Shown: positions 1 through 7,621, numbered from the stretch's first letter. The stretch is DNA of 64,000 bases from Amycolatopsis bartoniae (GCF_014191255.1 NZ_JACHWH010000001.1:248001-312000); one strand, 5' to 3'. The notes: generated from the sequence alone by a model not told the origin. Numbers and translations are program-made.

Positions 1-1
1 C

Positions 2-124
2 GGCTGGGTGCTGCACGGACTCACCATTCGAGAGCTGTTGTCCGCCCACGACCTTCCGCTCCCGGAGGACGACGGCCTGCGCATGGGCGGTGTGCGCTAC
101 GTCAGCGGCGTGCTGCCCGGCTGA
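2..124 (+). CDS. 3' end of an unrecognised gene (partial)
   Basis: An open frame enters from the left edge and stops at TGA 122-124, giving the last 40 residues of a protein that ends in RYVSGVLPG. The piece is too short to assign to a family, and no motif is visible. It reads in the same direction as the YceI-like gene that starts 117 bases downstream. I infer that it is a real coding end from the G/C-rich third positions and the clean stop. Confidence 0.5.
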   Translation, partial: GWVLHGLTIRELLSAHDLPLPEDDGLRMGGVRYVSGVLPG

Positions 125-241
125 CACGTTCCGGTGATTGTCGCCTCACCGGCTGTGGGCTGCCTAACGAGCACCTGATTCCTCGACCCGCGCGTGGCTA
201 GTGTCCTTTCCAGACACCCACGAGCAACGGGAGAGGTGAAC

Positions 242-1090
242 ATGTTCGGTCGCCGCAGGGACGGCCGGCACGGGGAACCGGTCACCTTCGACGCCGGAGC
301 CGGGCTCGTCAGCGCGCGCGTCCGCGACGAGAACGGCCGCCCGCTGGCGGGCGCCGAGATGGCGTTGCGACACAAGCGGACCCAGCGCGTCTCCCGCGCG
401 ATCGCCGACGACTTCGGCCTGGTCGTGAGCAGCGCGGCGGCCGGCGTGTACGGCGTGACCATCGAGGCGGGCGGTTACCGCCAGCGTGACTACAACGTCG
501 AGGTCGTGAGCGGCGACCACACCGCGCTCGGCGAGGTCGAGTTGCTGCCGGACGTGAGCCTGCGGCTGCCGGATCCGGGGGAGTGGGTGCTCGACCCCGA
601 CCACACGTCGATCCGGTTCGTCGCACGGCACATCGGACTTTCCCGGGTGCACGGGCGGTTCACCAGCTTCCGCGGCAGCATCCACGTGGCGCAGCGCGTC
701 GAGGAGTCCTCGGTGGAGGTCGTCATCGACGCGGCGAGCATCGACACCGCCGCGCCGAAGCGGGACGAGCACCTGCGGTCGGCGGACTTCCTCGACGTCG
801 AGAACTACCCGAAGCTGCACTTCTTCAGCAACCGCGTCACCCGTGCCGCCGGCGACCGCTGGTACCTCGACGGCACGCTGAACCTGCGTGGCGCGAGCCG
901 CGGCGTGCGACTCGACGCGGGGTACCTCGGGTTGCGCCAGTGGAACGGGGACCGCCTGGGCGCCCGCGCCACGGCGGAGCTGCACCGCGAGGACTTCACC
1001 ATCAACTGGCAGCAGACGCTCGCCAAGGGACTCGTGGTGGTGGGCTCCACTGTGGACATCCAGCTGGACGTCCAGGCGGTCCGCGCCTGA
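242..1090 (+). CDS. YceI-family protein with N-terminal carboxypeptidase-regulatory-like domain
   Basis: The product has 282 aa. ATG 242 is chosen because GGAGAGG lies a few bases upstream; a longer frame from 194 has no such site. Residues about 18-100 look like a beta-sandwich of the carboxypeptidase-regulatory type (VRDENGRPLAGAEMAL, then an AGVYGVTIEAGGY-like end). Residues about 112-280 form a YceI lipocalin-like barrel (WVLDPDHTSIRFVARHIG, KRDEHLRSADFLDVENYP). YceI proteins bind isoprenoid or other lipophilic molecules. Unlike the periplasmic E. coli protein, this one has no signal peptide, so a cytoplasmic location is inferred. It converges with the MerR-PP2C gene, with only one base between the stops. 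Confidence 0.88.
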   Translation: MFGRRRDGRHGEPVTFDAGAGLVSARVRDENGRPLAGAEMALRHKRTQRVSRAIADDFGLVVSSAAAGVYGVTIEAGGYRQRDYNVEVVSGDHTALGEVELLPDVSLRLPDPGEWVLDPDHTSIRFVARHIGLSRVHGRFTSFRGSIHVAQRVEESSVEVVIDAASIDTAAPKRDEHLRSADFLDVENYPKLHFFSNRVTRAAGDRWYLDGTLNLRGASRGVRLDAGYLGLRQWNGDRLGARATAELHREDFTINWQQTLAKGLVVVGSTVDIQLDVQAVRA

Positions 1091-1091
1091 G

Positions 1092-2114
1092 TCAGGCCAC
1101 GTCGGCCACTACGCAGGCGATGTTGTCCGCGCCGCCGCGGGCGTTCGCCCGGTCGACGAGCCGGTGCACGGTTTCGCCCGGATCTTCGACCTCCTGCAGT
1201 ACTTCGCGCAGGGCAGCGGTGTCGAGCGCGGTGTGCAGGCCGTCGGAACAGAGCAGGTAGCGGTCGCCGGGCTCGGCGTCGCGCAGTGCGAGGTCGGGCT
1301 CGGCCGCGCCGTTGCCGTGAATCGCCTTCACGAGCAGGCTGCGTTGCGGGTGCGAGGCGGCTTCCTCTGGGGTCAGTCGGCCCTCGTCGATCATCGACTG
1401 GACGAGCGTGTGGTCCTGCGTGATCTGGAACAGCCGGCCGTTCCGCAGCAGGTAGACGCGGGAGTCGCCGATGTGCACGAGCGCGAGCTGCGAACCTGAA
1501 CGGACGAGCGCGGTGAGCGTGGTGCCGACGTTCTCGTCGAGCCCGCGCACCGCGGTCCCGGCGCGCTCGACCGCGTCGGACAGCGCGTTGAGCAGGTCGC
1601 CCGCGGGAACCTTCGCGTCGAGCGGCTTGAGCGCGTCGATCGCGGCGGAACTGGCGGCCGCACTGCCGAACCCGTCGGCGACGGCGAGCAGGTTCGGTCC
1701 GGCGTAGGCCACGTCCTGGTTGTCCTCGCGGACGAGACCGCGGTCGGTGCGGACGGCGTAGCGGATGGTCAGCATGGGTTCTTCCTTCCTCGACAGGTGG
1801 GCCATGAGGAAGGAAGCCAGCTGCTCACGAGCGCGCACGTCCGCCTCGACCTCGCGCCAGTAGGCCCCGATCTCGTCGGCCGCGGCCTGCCCGTCGAGCT
1901 CGCAGACGAGCCGGATCCGCGCGAGCGGCATACCGAGCCGGCGCAGCCAGGCGACCAGCCGGGCCCGTTCGAGCTGGTCCGGGGCGTAGAAGCGGTAACC
2001 GGACAGGGGGTCGACGGACACCGGGCGCAGCAGTCCGAGCTCGTCGTACAGCCGCAACGCCTTCGGCGACAGGCGGGAAGCCCGCGCGAAGGCCCCGATG
2101 GTCAGCAGTTCCAT
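1092..2114 (-). CDS. MerR-type HTH fused to a PP2C-family Ser/Thr phosphatase
   Basis: The product has 340 aa. ATG 2114 has AGGAAGG six bases upstream. Residues 1-70 are a MerR winged helix (LTIGAFARASRLSPKALRLYDELGLL, then GYRFYAPDQLERARLV), and a short helical linker follows. From residue 114 there is a PP2C domain with the metal-site aspartates kept: DRGLVREDNQD, ADGFG, GDSRVYLLRNG, CSDGL and GGADN. The usual GG after ADGM is changed to GFGS. The phosphatase half is clearly similar to PstP encoded near 22 kb, so it is probably a paralogue. Met114 has its own upstream AGGAAGGAAG, so the phosphatase may also be made alone. The DNA-binding half suggests a regulator whose activity depends on, or directs, dephosphorylation; this is inference. 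Confidence 0.88.
   Translation of the reverse strand: MELLTIGAFARASRLSPKALRLYDELGLLRPVSVDPLSGYRFYAPDQLERARLVAWLRRLGMPLARIRLVCELDGQAAADEIGAYWREVEADVRAREQLASFLMAHLSRKEEPMLTIRYAVRTDRGLVREDNQDVAYAGPNLLAVADGFGSAAASSAAIDALKPLDAKVPAGDLLNALSDAVERAGTAVRGLDENVGTTLTALVRSGSQLALVHIGDSRVYLLRNGRLFQITQDHTLVQSMIDEGRLTPEEAASHPQRSLLVKAIHGNGAAEPDLALRDAEPGDRYLLCSDGLHTALDTAALREVLQEVEDPGETVHRLVDRANARGGADNIACVVADVA
1775..1791 (-). promoter_or_regulatory. internal ribosome-binding site and start inside the MerR-PP2C gene
   Basis: On the minus strand, AGGAAGGAAG is followed by five bases (AACCC) and an in-frame ATG ending at 1775-1773. The frame from this ATG begins MLTIRYAVRTDRG, which matches how free-standing PP2C proteins such as PstP begin. 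This makes a second, phosphatase-only product of 227 aa plausible. Confidence 0.5.
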
Positions 2115-2177
2115 GCTCACCTTCCTCATGTCGTCGACGGTGCGGCCTGCCCCGAGGTCAAGGTCAAGGCTGCCGTG

Positions 2178-2191
2178 GTTCCACGTGGAAC
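2178..2191. other. parS-like centromere site
   Basis: GTTCCACGTGGAAC is a perfect 14-bp palindrome around CACGTG. The bacterial parS consensus core is GTTTCACGTGAAAC, so 12 of 14 bases agree and the two differences are symmetrical transitions. It sits in the divergent intergenic region between the MerR-PP2C gene and the DLW-39-like gene, close to where gyrA and the origin lie in related actinobacteria. ParB (Spo0J) would bind here to position the chromosome arms. An alternative is an ordinary dyad operator for the MerR-PP2C gene. Confidence 0.55.
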
Positions 2192-2240
2192 GGCCAGGAC
2201 CGGTGGGCCATCCCTCGGACGCGGGATGCCCGGAGTCCGG

Positions 2241-2246
2241 TAGCAT
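2241..2246 (+). promoter_or_regulatory. possible -10 element for the DLW-39-like gene
   Basis: TAGCAT lies about 40 bases before GTG 2283 and fits the TANNNT pattern of actinobacterial -10 boxes. No clear -35 box is visible, so this is a weak call. Confidence 0.25.
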
Positions 2247-2282
2247 TCTGGGGTCAGCGGAAACGTGGAAGAGGGGCTTCAG

Positions 2283-2471
2283 GTGAAGAAGCTGTTGGCG
2301 CTCGCGGTCATCGCGGGTGGTGTGCTGTTCGTCATCAAGCGCAACAAGGACGCCAAGGCCGAAGCCGAGCTGTGGCGCGAGGCCACGGCCCCCACGGACA
2401 AGCCGCTGGGCGCCGTCTCCACCAACGGCACCACCCCGGCGCGCGCCGCGGGAGCCGGCCACAACAACTGA
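2283..2471 (+). CDS. DLW-39-family small membrane-anchored protein
   Basis: The product has 62 aa from GTG 2283 (MKKLLALAVIAGGVLF), with a purine-rich GAAGAGGGG upstream. One N-terminal transmembrane helix is followed by a charged stretch (KRNKDAKAEAELWREAT) and a polar tail. Small proteins of this pattern, ending the conserved block with D-L-W-like residues, occur beside gyrA and tRNA-Ala in many actinobacteria; their function is unknown. The tRNA-Ala gene follows by 25 bases. A GTG at 2265 would add six residues but has no better ribosome site. Confidence 0.75.
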   Translation: MKKLLALAVIAGGVLFVIKRNKDAKAEAELWREATAPTDKPLGAVSTNGTTPARAAGAGHNN

Positions 2472-2496
2472 ACTCCACGCGGGCCCGCCCGCGTCC

Positions 2497-2569
2497 GGGG
2501 CTGTAGCTCAATTGGTAGAGCGCTGCTTTTGCAAGGCAGAGGTCAGGGGTTCGATTCCCCTCAGCTCCA
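2497..2569 (+). tRNA. tRNA-Ala (anticodon TGC)
   Basis: The gene is 73 nt long. The acceptor GGGGCTG pairs with CAGCTCC (one G-T pair), the D stem is GCTC/GAGC, and the anticodon arm CTGCT-TTTGCAA-GGCAG gives anticodon TGC. The T arm is AGGGG-TTCGATT-CCCCT. CCA is not encoded. This tRNA sits after gyrA in many actinobacteria, which supports a near-origin position. Confidence 0.97.
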
Positions 2570-2612
2570 CATCTCCCGATGACTTTTCCTCCCGTCCGGA
2601 GTCAACAGCGTC

Positions 2613-3395
2613 ATGAGCACAGTTCTCTCCGCTGACGGCACCTCTCTCGACTACGACCGCTACGGCGAGGGGCCCACCGTGGTCTTCGTCGGCGGGGCAA
2701 CGCAGTACAGGGCCCTCGATGAGGGCACCACGGAAATCGCCCGCCGGGTCGGGATGGCCGGGTTCTCCGCCGTCGTCTACGACCGACGCGGCCGAGGGCG
2801 TTCCGGGGACACCGCGCCCTGGGCGCTGGAGCGTGAAGTCGAGGACCTCGCCGCGATCATCCGCGAGATCGGCGCGCCCGCCGCTGTCTACACCAGCTCG
2901 TCCGGTGCGACCATCGGGCTGGAAGCCGCCAGGACGGGCATCGTCAGCAGGCTCGCCCTCTACGAACCCCCCTTCTTCGCCGGGGCGGACAACAGCGCGC
3001 ACGTCGATGCGCTGCGGGTGTTCGTCAACGACGGCAAGTACGACGAGGCCATGCGCTACAACCTCACGCACGTCATGAACCTGCCGAACGAGGCCGTGGA
3101 GGGGATGACTCATTCGCCGGCGTGGCCGCTCATGACGGCCGTCGCCCCGACGCTGGTCTACGACTTCACCGCCGTGCACGACGTGAACGTCGATCGGGAC
3201 TGGCGGGCGCGGTGGGCCGAGGTCACCGTGCCCACCATCGTCTACTCCGGCGACCAGACGTTTCCCGGGATGCCCGAAGCCGCGGACGCCGTCGCCGCCG
3301 CGCTGCCCCACGCGGAACGCCGGGTGCTGACCGGCCAGGGCCATGGACCCACCCCCGACGCGATCGTGCCCGTGCTCCTCGACTTCCTCCGGTGA
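2613..3395 (+). CDS. alpha/beta-hydrolase family protein
   Basis: The product has 260 aa from ATG 2613. The fold order is visible: GGATQYRALD near the oxyanion strand, YDRRGRGRSGD, a nucleophile elbow written YTSSSGATIGLEAAR around residue 98, an acidic YSGDQTFPGM near 215, and a C-terminal histidine in GQGHGPTPD. The elbow lacks the usual first glycine of GxSxG. The substrate cannot be told from sequence; esterase, lipase or lactonase roles are possible. A DinB-like gene follows 28 bases later on the same strand, so the two may be co-transcribed. Confidence 0.85.
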   Translation: MSTVLSADGTSLDYDRYGEGPTVVFVGGATQYRALDEGTTEIARRVGMAGFSAVVYDRRGRGRSGDTAPWALEREVEDLAAIIREIGAPAAVYTSSSGATIGLEAARTGIVSRLALYEPPFFAGADNSAHVDALRVFVNDGKYDEAMRYNLTHVMNLPNEAVEGMTHSPAWPLMTAVAPTLVYDFTAVHDVNVDRDWRARWAEVTVPTIVYSGDQTFPGMPEAADAVAAALPHAERRVLTGQGHGPTPDAIVPVLLDFLR

Positions 3396-3423
3396 CCGAC
3401 AGACCGCCGGTTACGCTGGGACG

Positions 3424-3930
3424 ATGACGTGGACTGCCCCCGAGGTGGCGATCTTCTCCGGCTCCACCGCGGCGGATGAGCGCACCATGCTCGCCGGGTA
3501 CCTGGCTTGGCATCGCAGCGTGTTGCTGCACAAGTGTGCCGGGCTCGGTGGGGAAGAGTTGGCCCGCCGGACGGTGCCGCCGTCGAGTTTGTCCCTGCTC
3601 GGGCTCGTGCGGCACATGGCCAAGGTCGAGCGCATCTGGTTCCGCGAGCGGTTCGCCCGCGAGGACGTCGAGCGGCTGCACCCCGGCACGGACGTGGACT
3701 TCGACGAGGTCGACCCCGCCAACGCGGCCGCCGAGTACGAGCTGCTCGTGCAGGAGCAACAGCACGCGGACAAGATCCTCGACGGCGCCTCCCTCGACGA
3801 CACGTTCGTCCACCACGACCAGGTCTTCTCGGTGCGCTTCCTGTACCTGCACCTGATCCAGGAGTACGCGCGGCACAACGGGCACGCCGACCTGCTGCGC
3901 GAGCGCACCGACGGGGTTGTCGGCGCTTGA
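3424..3930 (+). CDS. DinB-like (DUF664) four-helix-bundle protein
   Basis: The product has 168 aa from ATG 3424 (MTWTAPEVAIFSG). The protein is helical, with histidines placed as in DinB/mycothiol-transferase-like folds: YLAWHRSVLLHKC near residue 29, LVRHMAKVERIWF near 64, and YLHLIQEYARHNGHADLLRE near 145-155. Members of this superfamily bind a metal through three histidines, and some transfer mycothiol to electrophiles. The stop TGA overlaps the TTG start of the next gene (TTGA), so translation of the two is coupled. Confidence 0.82.
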   Translation: MTWTAPEVAIFSGSTAADERTMLAGYLAWHRSVLLHKCAGLGGEELARRTVPPSSLSLLGLVRHMAKVERIWFRERFAREDVERLHPGTDVDFDEVDPANAAAEYELLVQEQQHADKILDGASLDDTFVHHDQVFSVRFLYLHLIQEYARHNGHADLLRERTDGVVGA

Positions 3931-4778
3931 GCAAGCGGCGCAACGCATCCACTCCCGTCCCGGGCGAGTACCCGGTGCGGTTCGGCACCGCGGAACTGCT
4001 CGCCGACGCCGACCGGCCCGGCGGCTGGCTTGTCAGTGTCGAGGGGGTCGCGCAGTCCTATGTGGACCTCGACGACCCGTTGCACCTCGAGTTCGACTAC
4101 GTGCGGCGGATGGGCGACGTCGTCGACTGCCTACCCTCCGGCCCGCTCGAAGCACTGCACCTCGGCGGCGCCGGCTGCACCCTGCCGCGCTACATCGCTG
4201 CCACCAGGCCCGGCTCGCGGCAACTCGTCTTCGACGCCGACGGGCCGCTCATCGAACTCGTCCGCGAGCACCTCGACCTGCGCAGCGTGCCCCAGCTGCG
4301 CGTGCGCATCTCCGACGGGCGCGCCGGAGTCGCCACGCGGCACGACGACTCCGCGGATCTCGTTGTGGCGGACGTGTTCCAGCAGTTCAGCATGCCCAGC
4401 GAAGTCGCCACGCTGGAGTTCGCCACCGAGGTCGCGCGCGTGCTCCGCTCCTCGGGCACCTACCTGATGAACATCGCCGACGGGCCCGGCCTCTTGTTCA
4501 CCCGCCGGGTCGCCGCGACGATCGCCGAGGTCTTCCCGCACGCGTTGATGCTCGCGGAGCCGGGCGTGCTGCGGGGCCGCCGGTACGGGAACATCGTGCT
4601 CGCGGCGTCCAAAACGGACTTACCCGTGACCGCGGTGGCCGGGCTCGTCGCGTCGGCCGCGTTTCCCGCGAGGTGCGTCGCGGGGGAGGACCTGAAGTCC
4701 TTCTGCGGCAAGGCGAAACCGCTGACGGACGAAAACCGGATGGCTGCTCCGATCCCGCCCAAGGGCTCGTTCAGCTGA
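3927..4778 (+). CDS. spermidine-synthase-like SAM-dependent protein
   Basis: The product has 283 aa. TTG 3927 is chosen because it overlaps the previous stop and gives a normal N-terminus (SKRRNASTPVPGEY). The Rossmann core is seen in LEALHLGGAGCTLPRYIA (motif I), QLVFDADGPLIELVREHL (acidic ribose-binding end) and SADLVVADVFQQFSMPSEV. This is the fused-type polyamine synthase fold common in actinobacteria; aminopropyl transfer is not proven, and other methyltransferase-like roles are possible. The stop overlaps the convergent dehydratase gene by eight bases. Confidence 0.82.
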   Translation: MSKRRNASTPVPGEYPVRFGTAELLADADRPGGWLVSVEGVAQSYVDLDDPLHLEFDYVRRMGDVVDCLPSGPLEALHLGGAGCTLPRYIAATRPGSRQLVFDADGPLIELVREHLDLRSVPQLRVRISDGRAGVATRHDDSADLVVADVFQQFSMPSEVATLEFATEVARVLRSSGTYLMNIADGPGLLFTRRVAATIAEVFPHALMLAEPGVLRGRRYGNIVLAASKTDLPVTAVAGLVASAAFPARCVAGEDLKSFCGKAKPLTDENRMAAPIPPKGSFS

Positions 4779-5718
4779 CCAGCTCCGCGAACCGCTCGGT
4801 CGACACGTTGCCGCCCGAGATGATCACACCCACCCGCCTGCCCGCCGCGCGGACCTTGCCCGTGAGCAACGCCGCGACGACCACCGCGCCGCTCGGTTCG
4901 ACCACGATCTTCATGCGGTCGAACAGGAACCGCATGGCTTCGACGATCTCCTCGTCGGTGACCGTCGCGACCTCGGACACCAGCCTCCGGTTGATCTCGA
5001 ACGTCTGCTCGCCCGGCTCGGACACCGCGAGCCCGTCCGCGACCGTGTGCGGCACGTCGATCCGCACCCGCTCCCCGGCGGCGAAGGACCGGCGATGGTC
5101 GTCGCCCTCTTCGGGTTCCACGCCGACGATTTCGATACCGGGCTGCAGCGCCGTCGCGGCCGTCGCGCTGCCGGCCATCAGCCCGCCACCGCCCATCGGC
5201 ACCACCAGGACGTCCACCGCGCCCGCTTCTTCCAGCAACTCCAGCGCTGCTGTGCCCTGCCCCGCCATGATTTCCGGGTGCTCGTACGGCGGGATGATCG
5301 TCAGCCCGGCTTCGGCCGCGAGCTGCCCGGCGAGCGCGGCCCTGTCTTCGCGATACCGGTCGAACCGGCGCACCTCCGCGCCGTAACCGAGTACGGCGTC
5401 CACTTTGGACTGAGGTGCGTCCTCCGGCATCAGTATCGTCGCCTTGGTGCCGAGCAGCGCCGCGCTCAGCGCGACGGCCTGCGCGTGGTTCCCCGACGAG
5501 TACGCGCACACCCCGCGGTGCAACTGCTCGGGCGTCAGCTGCGACAGCGCGTTGTACGCGCCGCGGAACTTGAACGCGCCGATCCGCTGGAAGTTCTCGC
5601 ACTTGAGCAGCACCTGGCCACCGACCCGCTCGTCGAGCGTGCGTGACGTCAGGACCGGAGTGCGGTGGGCGACGCCGGCGATCCGGGTGGCGGCGGCGCG
5701 GATGTCGTCGAGGTTCAC
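4771..5718 (-). CDS. threonine/serine dehydratase-like PLP enzyme
   Basis: The product has 315 aa. It is a fold-type II PLP enzyme: Lys50 in AFKFRGAYNA is the Schiff-base lysine, SSGNHAQ near 75 is the substrate loop, GGGGLMAG near 175 binds the phosphate, and SGGNV lies near the C-terminus. It has no C-terminal ACT domain, so it is a catabolic-type threonine ammonia-lyase, a serine dehydratase or a 3-hydroxyaspartate ammonia-lyase. The region 5719-5772 separates it from a divergent lipoprotein gene. A second member of the family is encoded at 28637-29530. Confidence 0.88.
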   Translation of the reverse strand: MNLDDIRAAATRIAGVAHRTPVLTSRTLDERVGGQVLLKCENFQRIGAFKFRGAYNALSQLTPEQLHRGVCAYSSGNHAQAVALSAALLGTKATILMPEDAPQSKVDAVLGYGAEVRRFDRYREDRAALAGQLAAEAGLTIIPPYEHPEIMAGQGTAALELLEEAGAVDVLVVPMGGGGLMAGSATAATALQPGIEIVGVEPEEGDDHRRSFAAGERVRIDVPHTVADGLAVSEPGEQTFEINRRLVSEVATVTDEEIVEAMRFLFDRMKIVVEPSGAVVVAALLTGKVRAAGRRVGVIISGGNVSTERFAELVS

Positions 5719-5772
5719 TCAGACAGTATGTCAAATTCCTGGACTGATGGTCCATGGATTTAGTGTCGGACC

Positions 5773-6291
5773 ATGCGCCGACTCGTGCTCGCCTTCGCAC
5801 TGCTGGCCACAGCCTGCTCGCAGCAGCCCGCGGCCCCGGCTCCGTCCAGCGCGCCCGCGCCGCCGGCTACCACGGTCGCGCAACCGCCGCCCGATCCGCA
5901 GCCGACCGGACCCGGCCCGTGCCCGTACCTCGAAGCGTCCTTCGTCGCCGACGCGAACGGTCAGCACGTCTCCAAGGTCCAAACCTCTTCGGACCAACCG
6001 CATCCTGCGTGCTTCTTCTACGCCCTCAACGGGAAGCTTCAGTTGACCGTCCGCGTGTACACCGGCGACGCGGCTGTCGCTGCCGCGCTCGTCGACAAGG
6101 CAGCGCCCGTGAGCAGCAGTAATCCCGCGACGGACCCGCCCGGTTGGCAGGGCGGCTACCAGACCACGGACAGCGGCGCGGTGTACGCGGTGGCGAAGGC
6201 GGGCACCGCCGTCGTGGTCACCACCAACCAGAAGCAGACGGTCAAGGCGAGAACCGTTGCGAAGCAAACAATTTCTTCACTCGGGCTTTAA
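5773..6291 (+). CDS. secreted lipoprotein, DUF2020-like
   Basis: The product has 172 aa. The signal peptide MRRLVLAFALLATAC ends in a lipobox-like ATAC with Cys15, and a Pro/Ala-rich spacer of about 35 residues follows. The mature domain runs from GPCPYLEASFVAD to the end and has two more cysteines (CPYL and PACFFY) that could pair. It resembles actinobacterial DUF2020 lipoproteins of unknown function; the family name is from memory. The protein probably sits on the outer face of the membrane. Confidence 0.75.
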   Translation: MRRLVLAFALLATACSQQPAAPAPSSAPAPPATTVAQPPPDPQPTGPGPCPYLEASFVADANGQHVSKVQTSSDQPHPACFFYALNGKLQLTVRVYTGDAAVAAALVDKAAPVSSSNPATDPPGWQGGYQTTDSGAVYAVAKAGTAVVVTTNQKQTVKARTVAKQTISSLGL

Positions 6292-6429
6292 GGCCCAGTG
6301 GCTGAAGTGGCTCGTCGATCTTGTACTACGCTGACCCCCACCTGCGGCCGGGGAGGACCAGCACCCGGTCGGCGTGCAAAGGGCCGCAGCGAACTCCGTA
6401 TACCTCGAAGTGAAGAAGGACAGACACCA

Positions 6430-6882
6430 GTGGCTGACACCCTCAAGGAAATCCTGCTCGACTCCAGCAGGCGTCCCGCCGTCGTGGCCGACCTGGAGAC
6501 CCTGGTCGACCAGGAGGTCTCGGACAAGGGCGGCGTTTCCGGTGCCGTCATCAAGACCGGTTTCGCCGCGGTCAAGAAGATCAAGCCGGGCATCATCGGT
6601 TCCGCGGTCGACAGCCTGCTGGACGACTTCTCCGCCAAGCTCGAGCCGTTCTACGCGGACTTCAAGGCCCAGGGTGGCGGCGACTTCGGCGCCTACCTGT
6701 CCGGCCACGGCGACCAGGCGGCCGACGCGCTGCTCGAGGTCACCGACGCGCGCGCGGAGCGCAGCAGCCGCGACAGCATCAAGAAGGTCTACTCGAAGCT
6801 GCGTCCGAACGGCAAGAAGAACGTCGAGGAAGCGCTTCCCCGCCTCGGCCAGCTGATCGACAAGCACGCGGCCACCGCCTGA
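6430..6882 (+). CDS. DUF6918-like conserved protein
   Basis: The product has 150 aa. GTG 6430 is chosen because GAAGGA lies about 8 bases upstream and the conserved N-terminus (ADTLKEILLDSSRRPAVVADL) starts there; the longer frame from 6298 adds unrelated residues. The protein is an all-helical cytoplasmic type with FAAVKKIKPGIIGSAVDSLL, GDFGAYLSGHGDQAADALL and TDARAERSSRDSIKKVYSKL. It matches an actinobacterial family I remember as DUF6918, of unknown role. It ends 15 bases before a strong terminator hairpin. Confidence 0.8.
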   Translation: MADTLKEILLDSSRRPAVVADLETLVDQEVSDKGGVSGAVIKTGFAAVKKIKPGIIGSAVDSLLDDFSAKLEPFYADFKAQGGGDFGAYLSGHGDQAADALLEVTDARAERSSRDSIKKVYSKLRPNGKKNVEEALPRLGQLIDKHAATA

Positions 6883-6897
6883 TCCGCGTTCTCCGCA

Positions 6898-6944
6898 AAC
6901 ACCGAGGCCGCCTCCGGAACGTACCCGGAGGCGGCCTCGGTGTT
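6898..6944. terminator. bidirectional terminator hairpin
   Basis: A perfect 20-bp stem (arms 6898-6917 and 6925-6944) with a 7-nt loop separates two convergent genes. The arms begin AACACC and end GGTGTT, giving a short A/T-rich base on each side, so it can stop transcription from both directions. Confidence 0.85.
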
Positions 6945-6949
6945 TTCCG

Positions 6950-7621
6950 CTAGCTCTTCTTCTGAGCCGGGGACGGCGTCGTGGCCTGACCGTTGGTGGC
7001 CGGCTTCGGGTCCGCCGGGGTCGGCGTCGCCTTCGGCGGCTCGGTGGCCACCGGCGGCTCCTCCTTGGGCCGCAGCGCGTACGCGGCGGCAGCGGCGATC
7101 AGGCCGATCCCCAGCAGCCACGGCCAGCGACGGCGCTTGCGCTCGCCCTTGGCCGCCGACTTCGCCTCGGCCAGCGCTGCCTGGAACTCCTTCTTGGCGG
7201 CTTTGAAGTCCTTCTTGCCCTTGCGCTTGGACTCACCGGCGGCCTTCGCGGCCTTGATCGCGGCCGCGCGGGCCTTGCGTCCCGGTGCCCGCATCTCGGC
7301 GAGCCGGGCGGCTGCCTCCTTGCGCGCCTCGGCGCTCGCCTTCGCCAGTTCCTTGCGGGTCTGGCCGGACTTCTTGGCGAGCTCCTTGCGGGTCTGCGCG
7401 CTCGTCTTCGCGAGCTCCTTGCGCGCCTTGCGGCCACGCTTGAGCGCTTCCTTGCGCACCTCTTCGGTGTTCTCGGCGAGCAGTTGCTCGGCCGCCTGAG
7501 CGGCCCGTGCCGTCGCCTCAGCGCCGACCTTGCCCGCCTCCACCGCGCGGTCACGCAGGCCCAGCAAGCCGGTCCGAACCTGCTCACCGACCGAGTCTGC
7601 GGCTCGGGTCATGGCCTTCAC
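6950..7621 (-). CDS. CwsA-like membrane protein with Lys/Ala-rich coiled-coil repeats
   Basis: The product has 223 aa. It occupies the place of cwsA (Rv0008c) between tRNA-Ala and ppiA, and like CwsA it has a single transmembrane helix (WPWLLGIGLIAAAAAYAL, about residues 166-183). It is longer than mycobacterial CwsA. Residues about 60-140 are a highly basic helix with repeats of the type QTRKELAKKSG and ARKE. The C-terminal tail is Pro/Thr-rich. CwsA acts in cell-wall synthesis and pole shape with the Wag31 system; the same role here is inferred from position and topology only. Start Met at 7621 is used; Met at 7612 is an alternative. Confidence 0.65.
   Translation of the reverse strand: MKAMTRAADSVGEQVRTGLLGLRDRAVEAGKVGAEATARAAQAAEQLLAENTEEVRKEALKRGRKARKELAKTSAQTRKELAKKSGQTRKELAKASAEARKEAAARLAEMRAPGRKARAAAIKAAKAAGESKRKGKKDFKAAKKEFQAALAEAKSAAKGERKRRRWPWLLGIGLIAAAAAYALRPKEEPPVATEPPKATPTPADPKPATNGQATTPSPAQKKS

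Noticed and set aside
2265-2282. Earlier GTG start for the DLW-39-like gene
   Set aside because: It places the purine-rich ribosome site inside the coding region and adds residues before the membrane helix.
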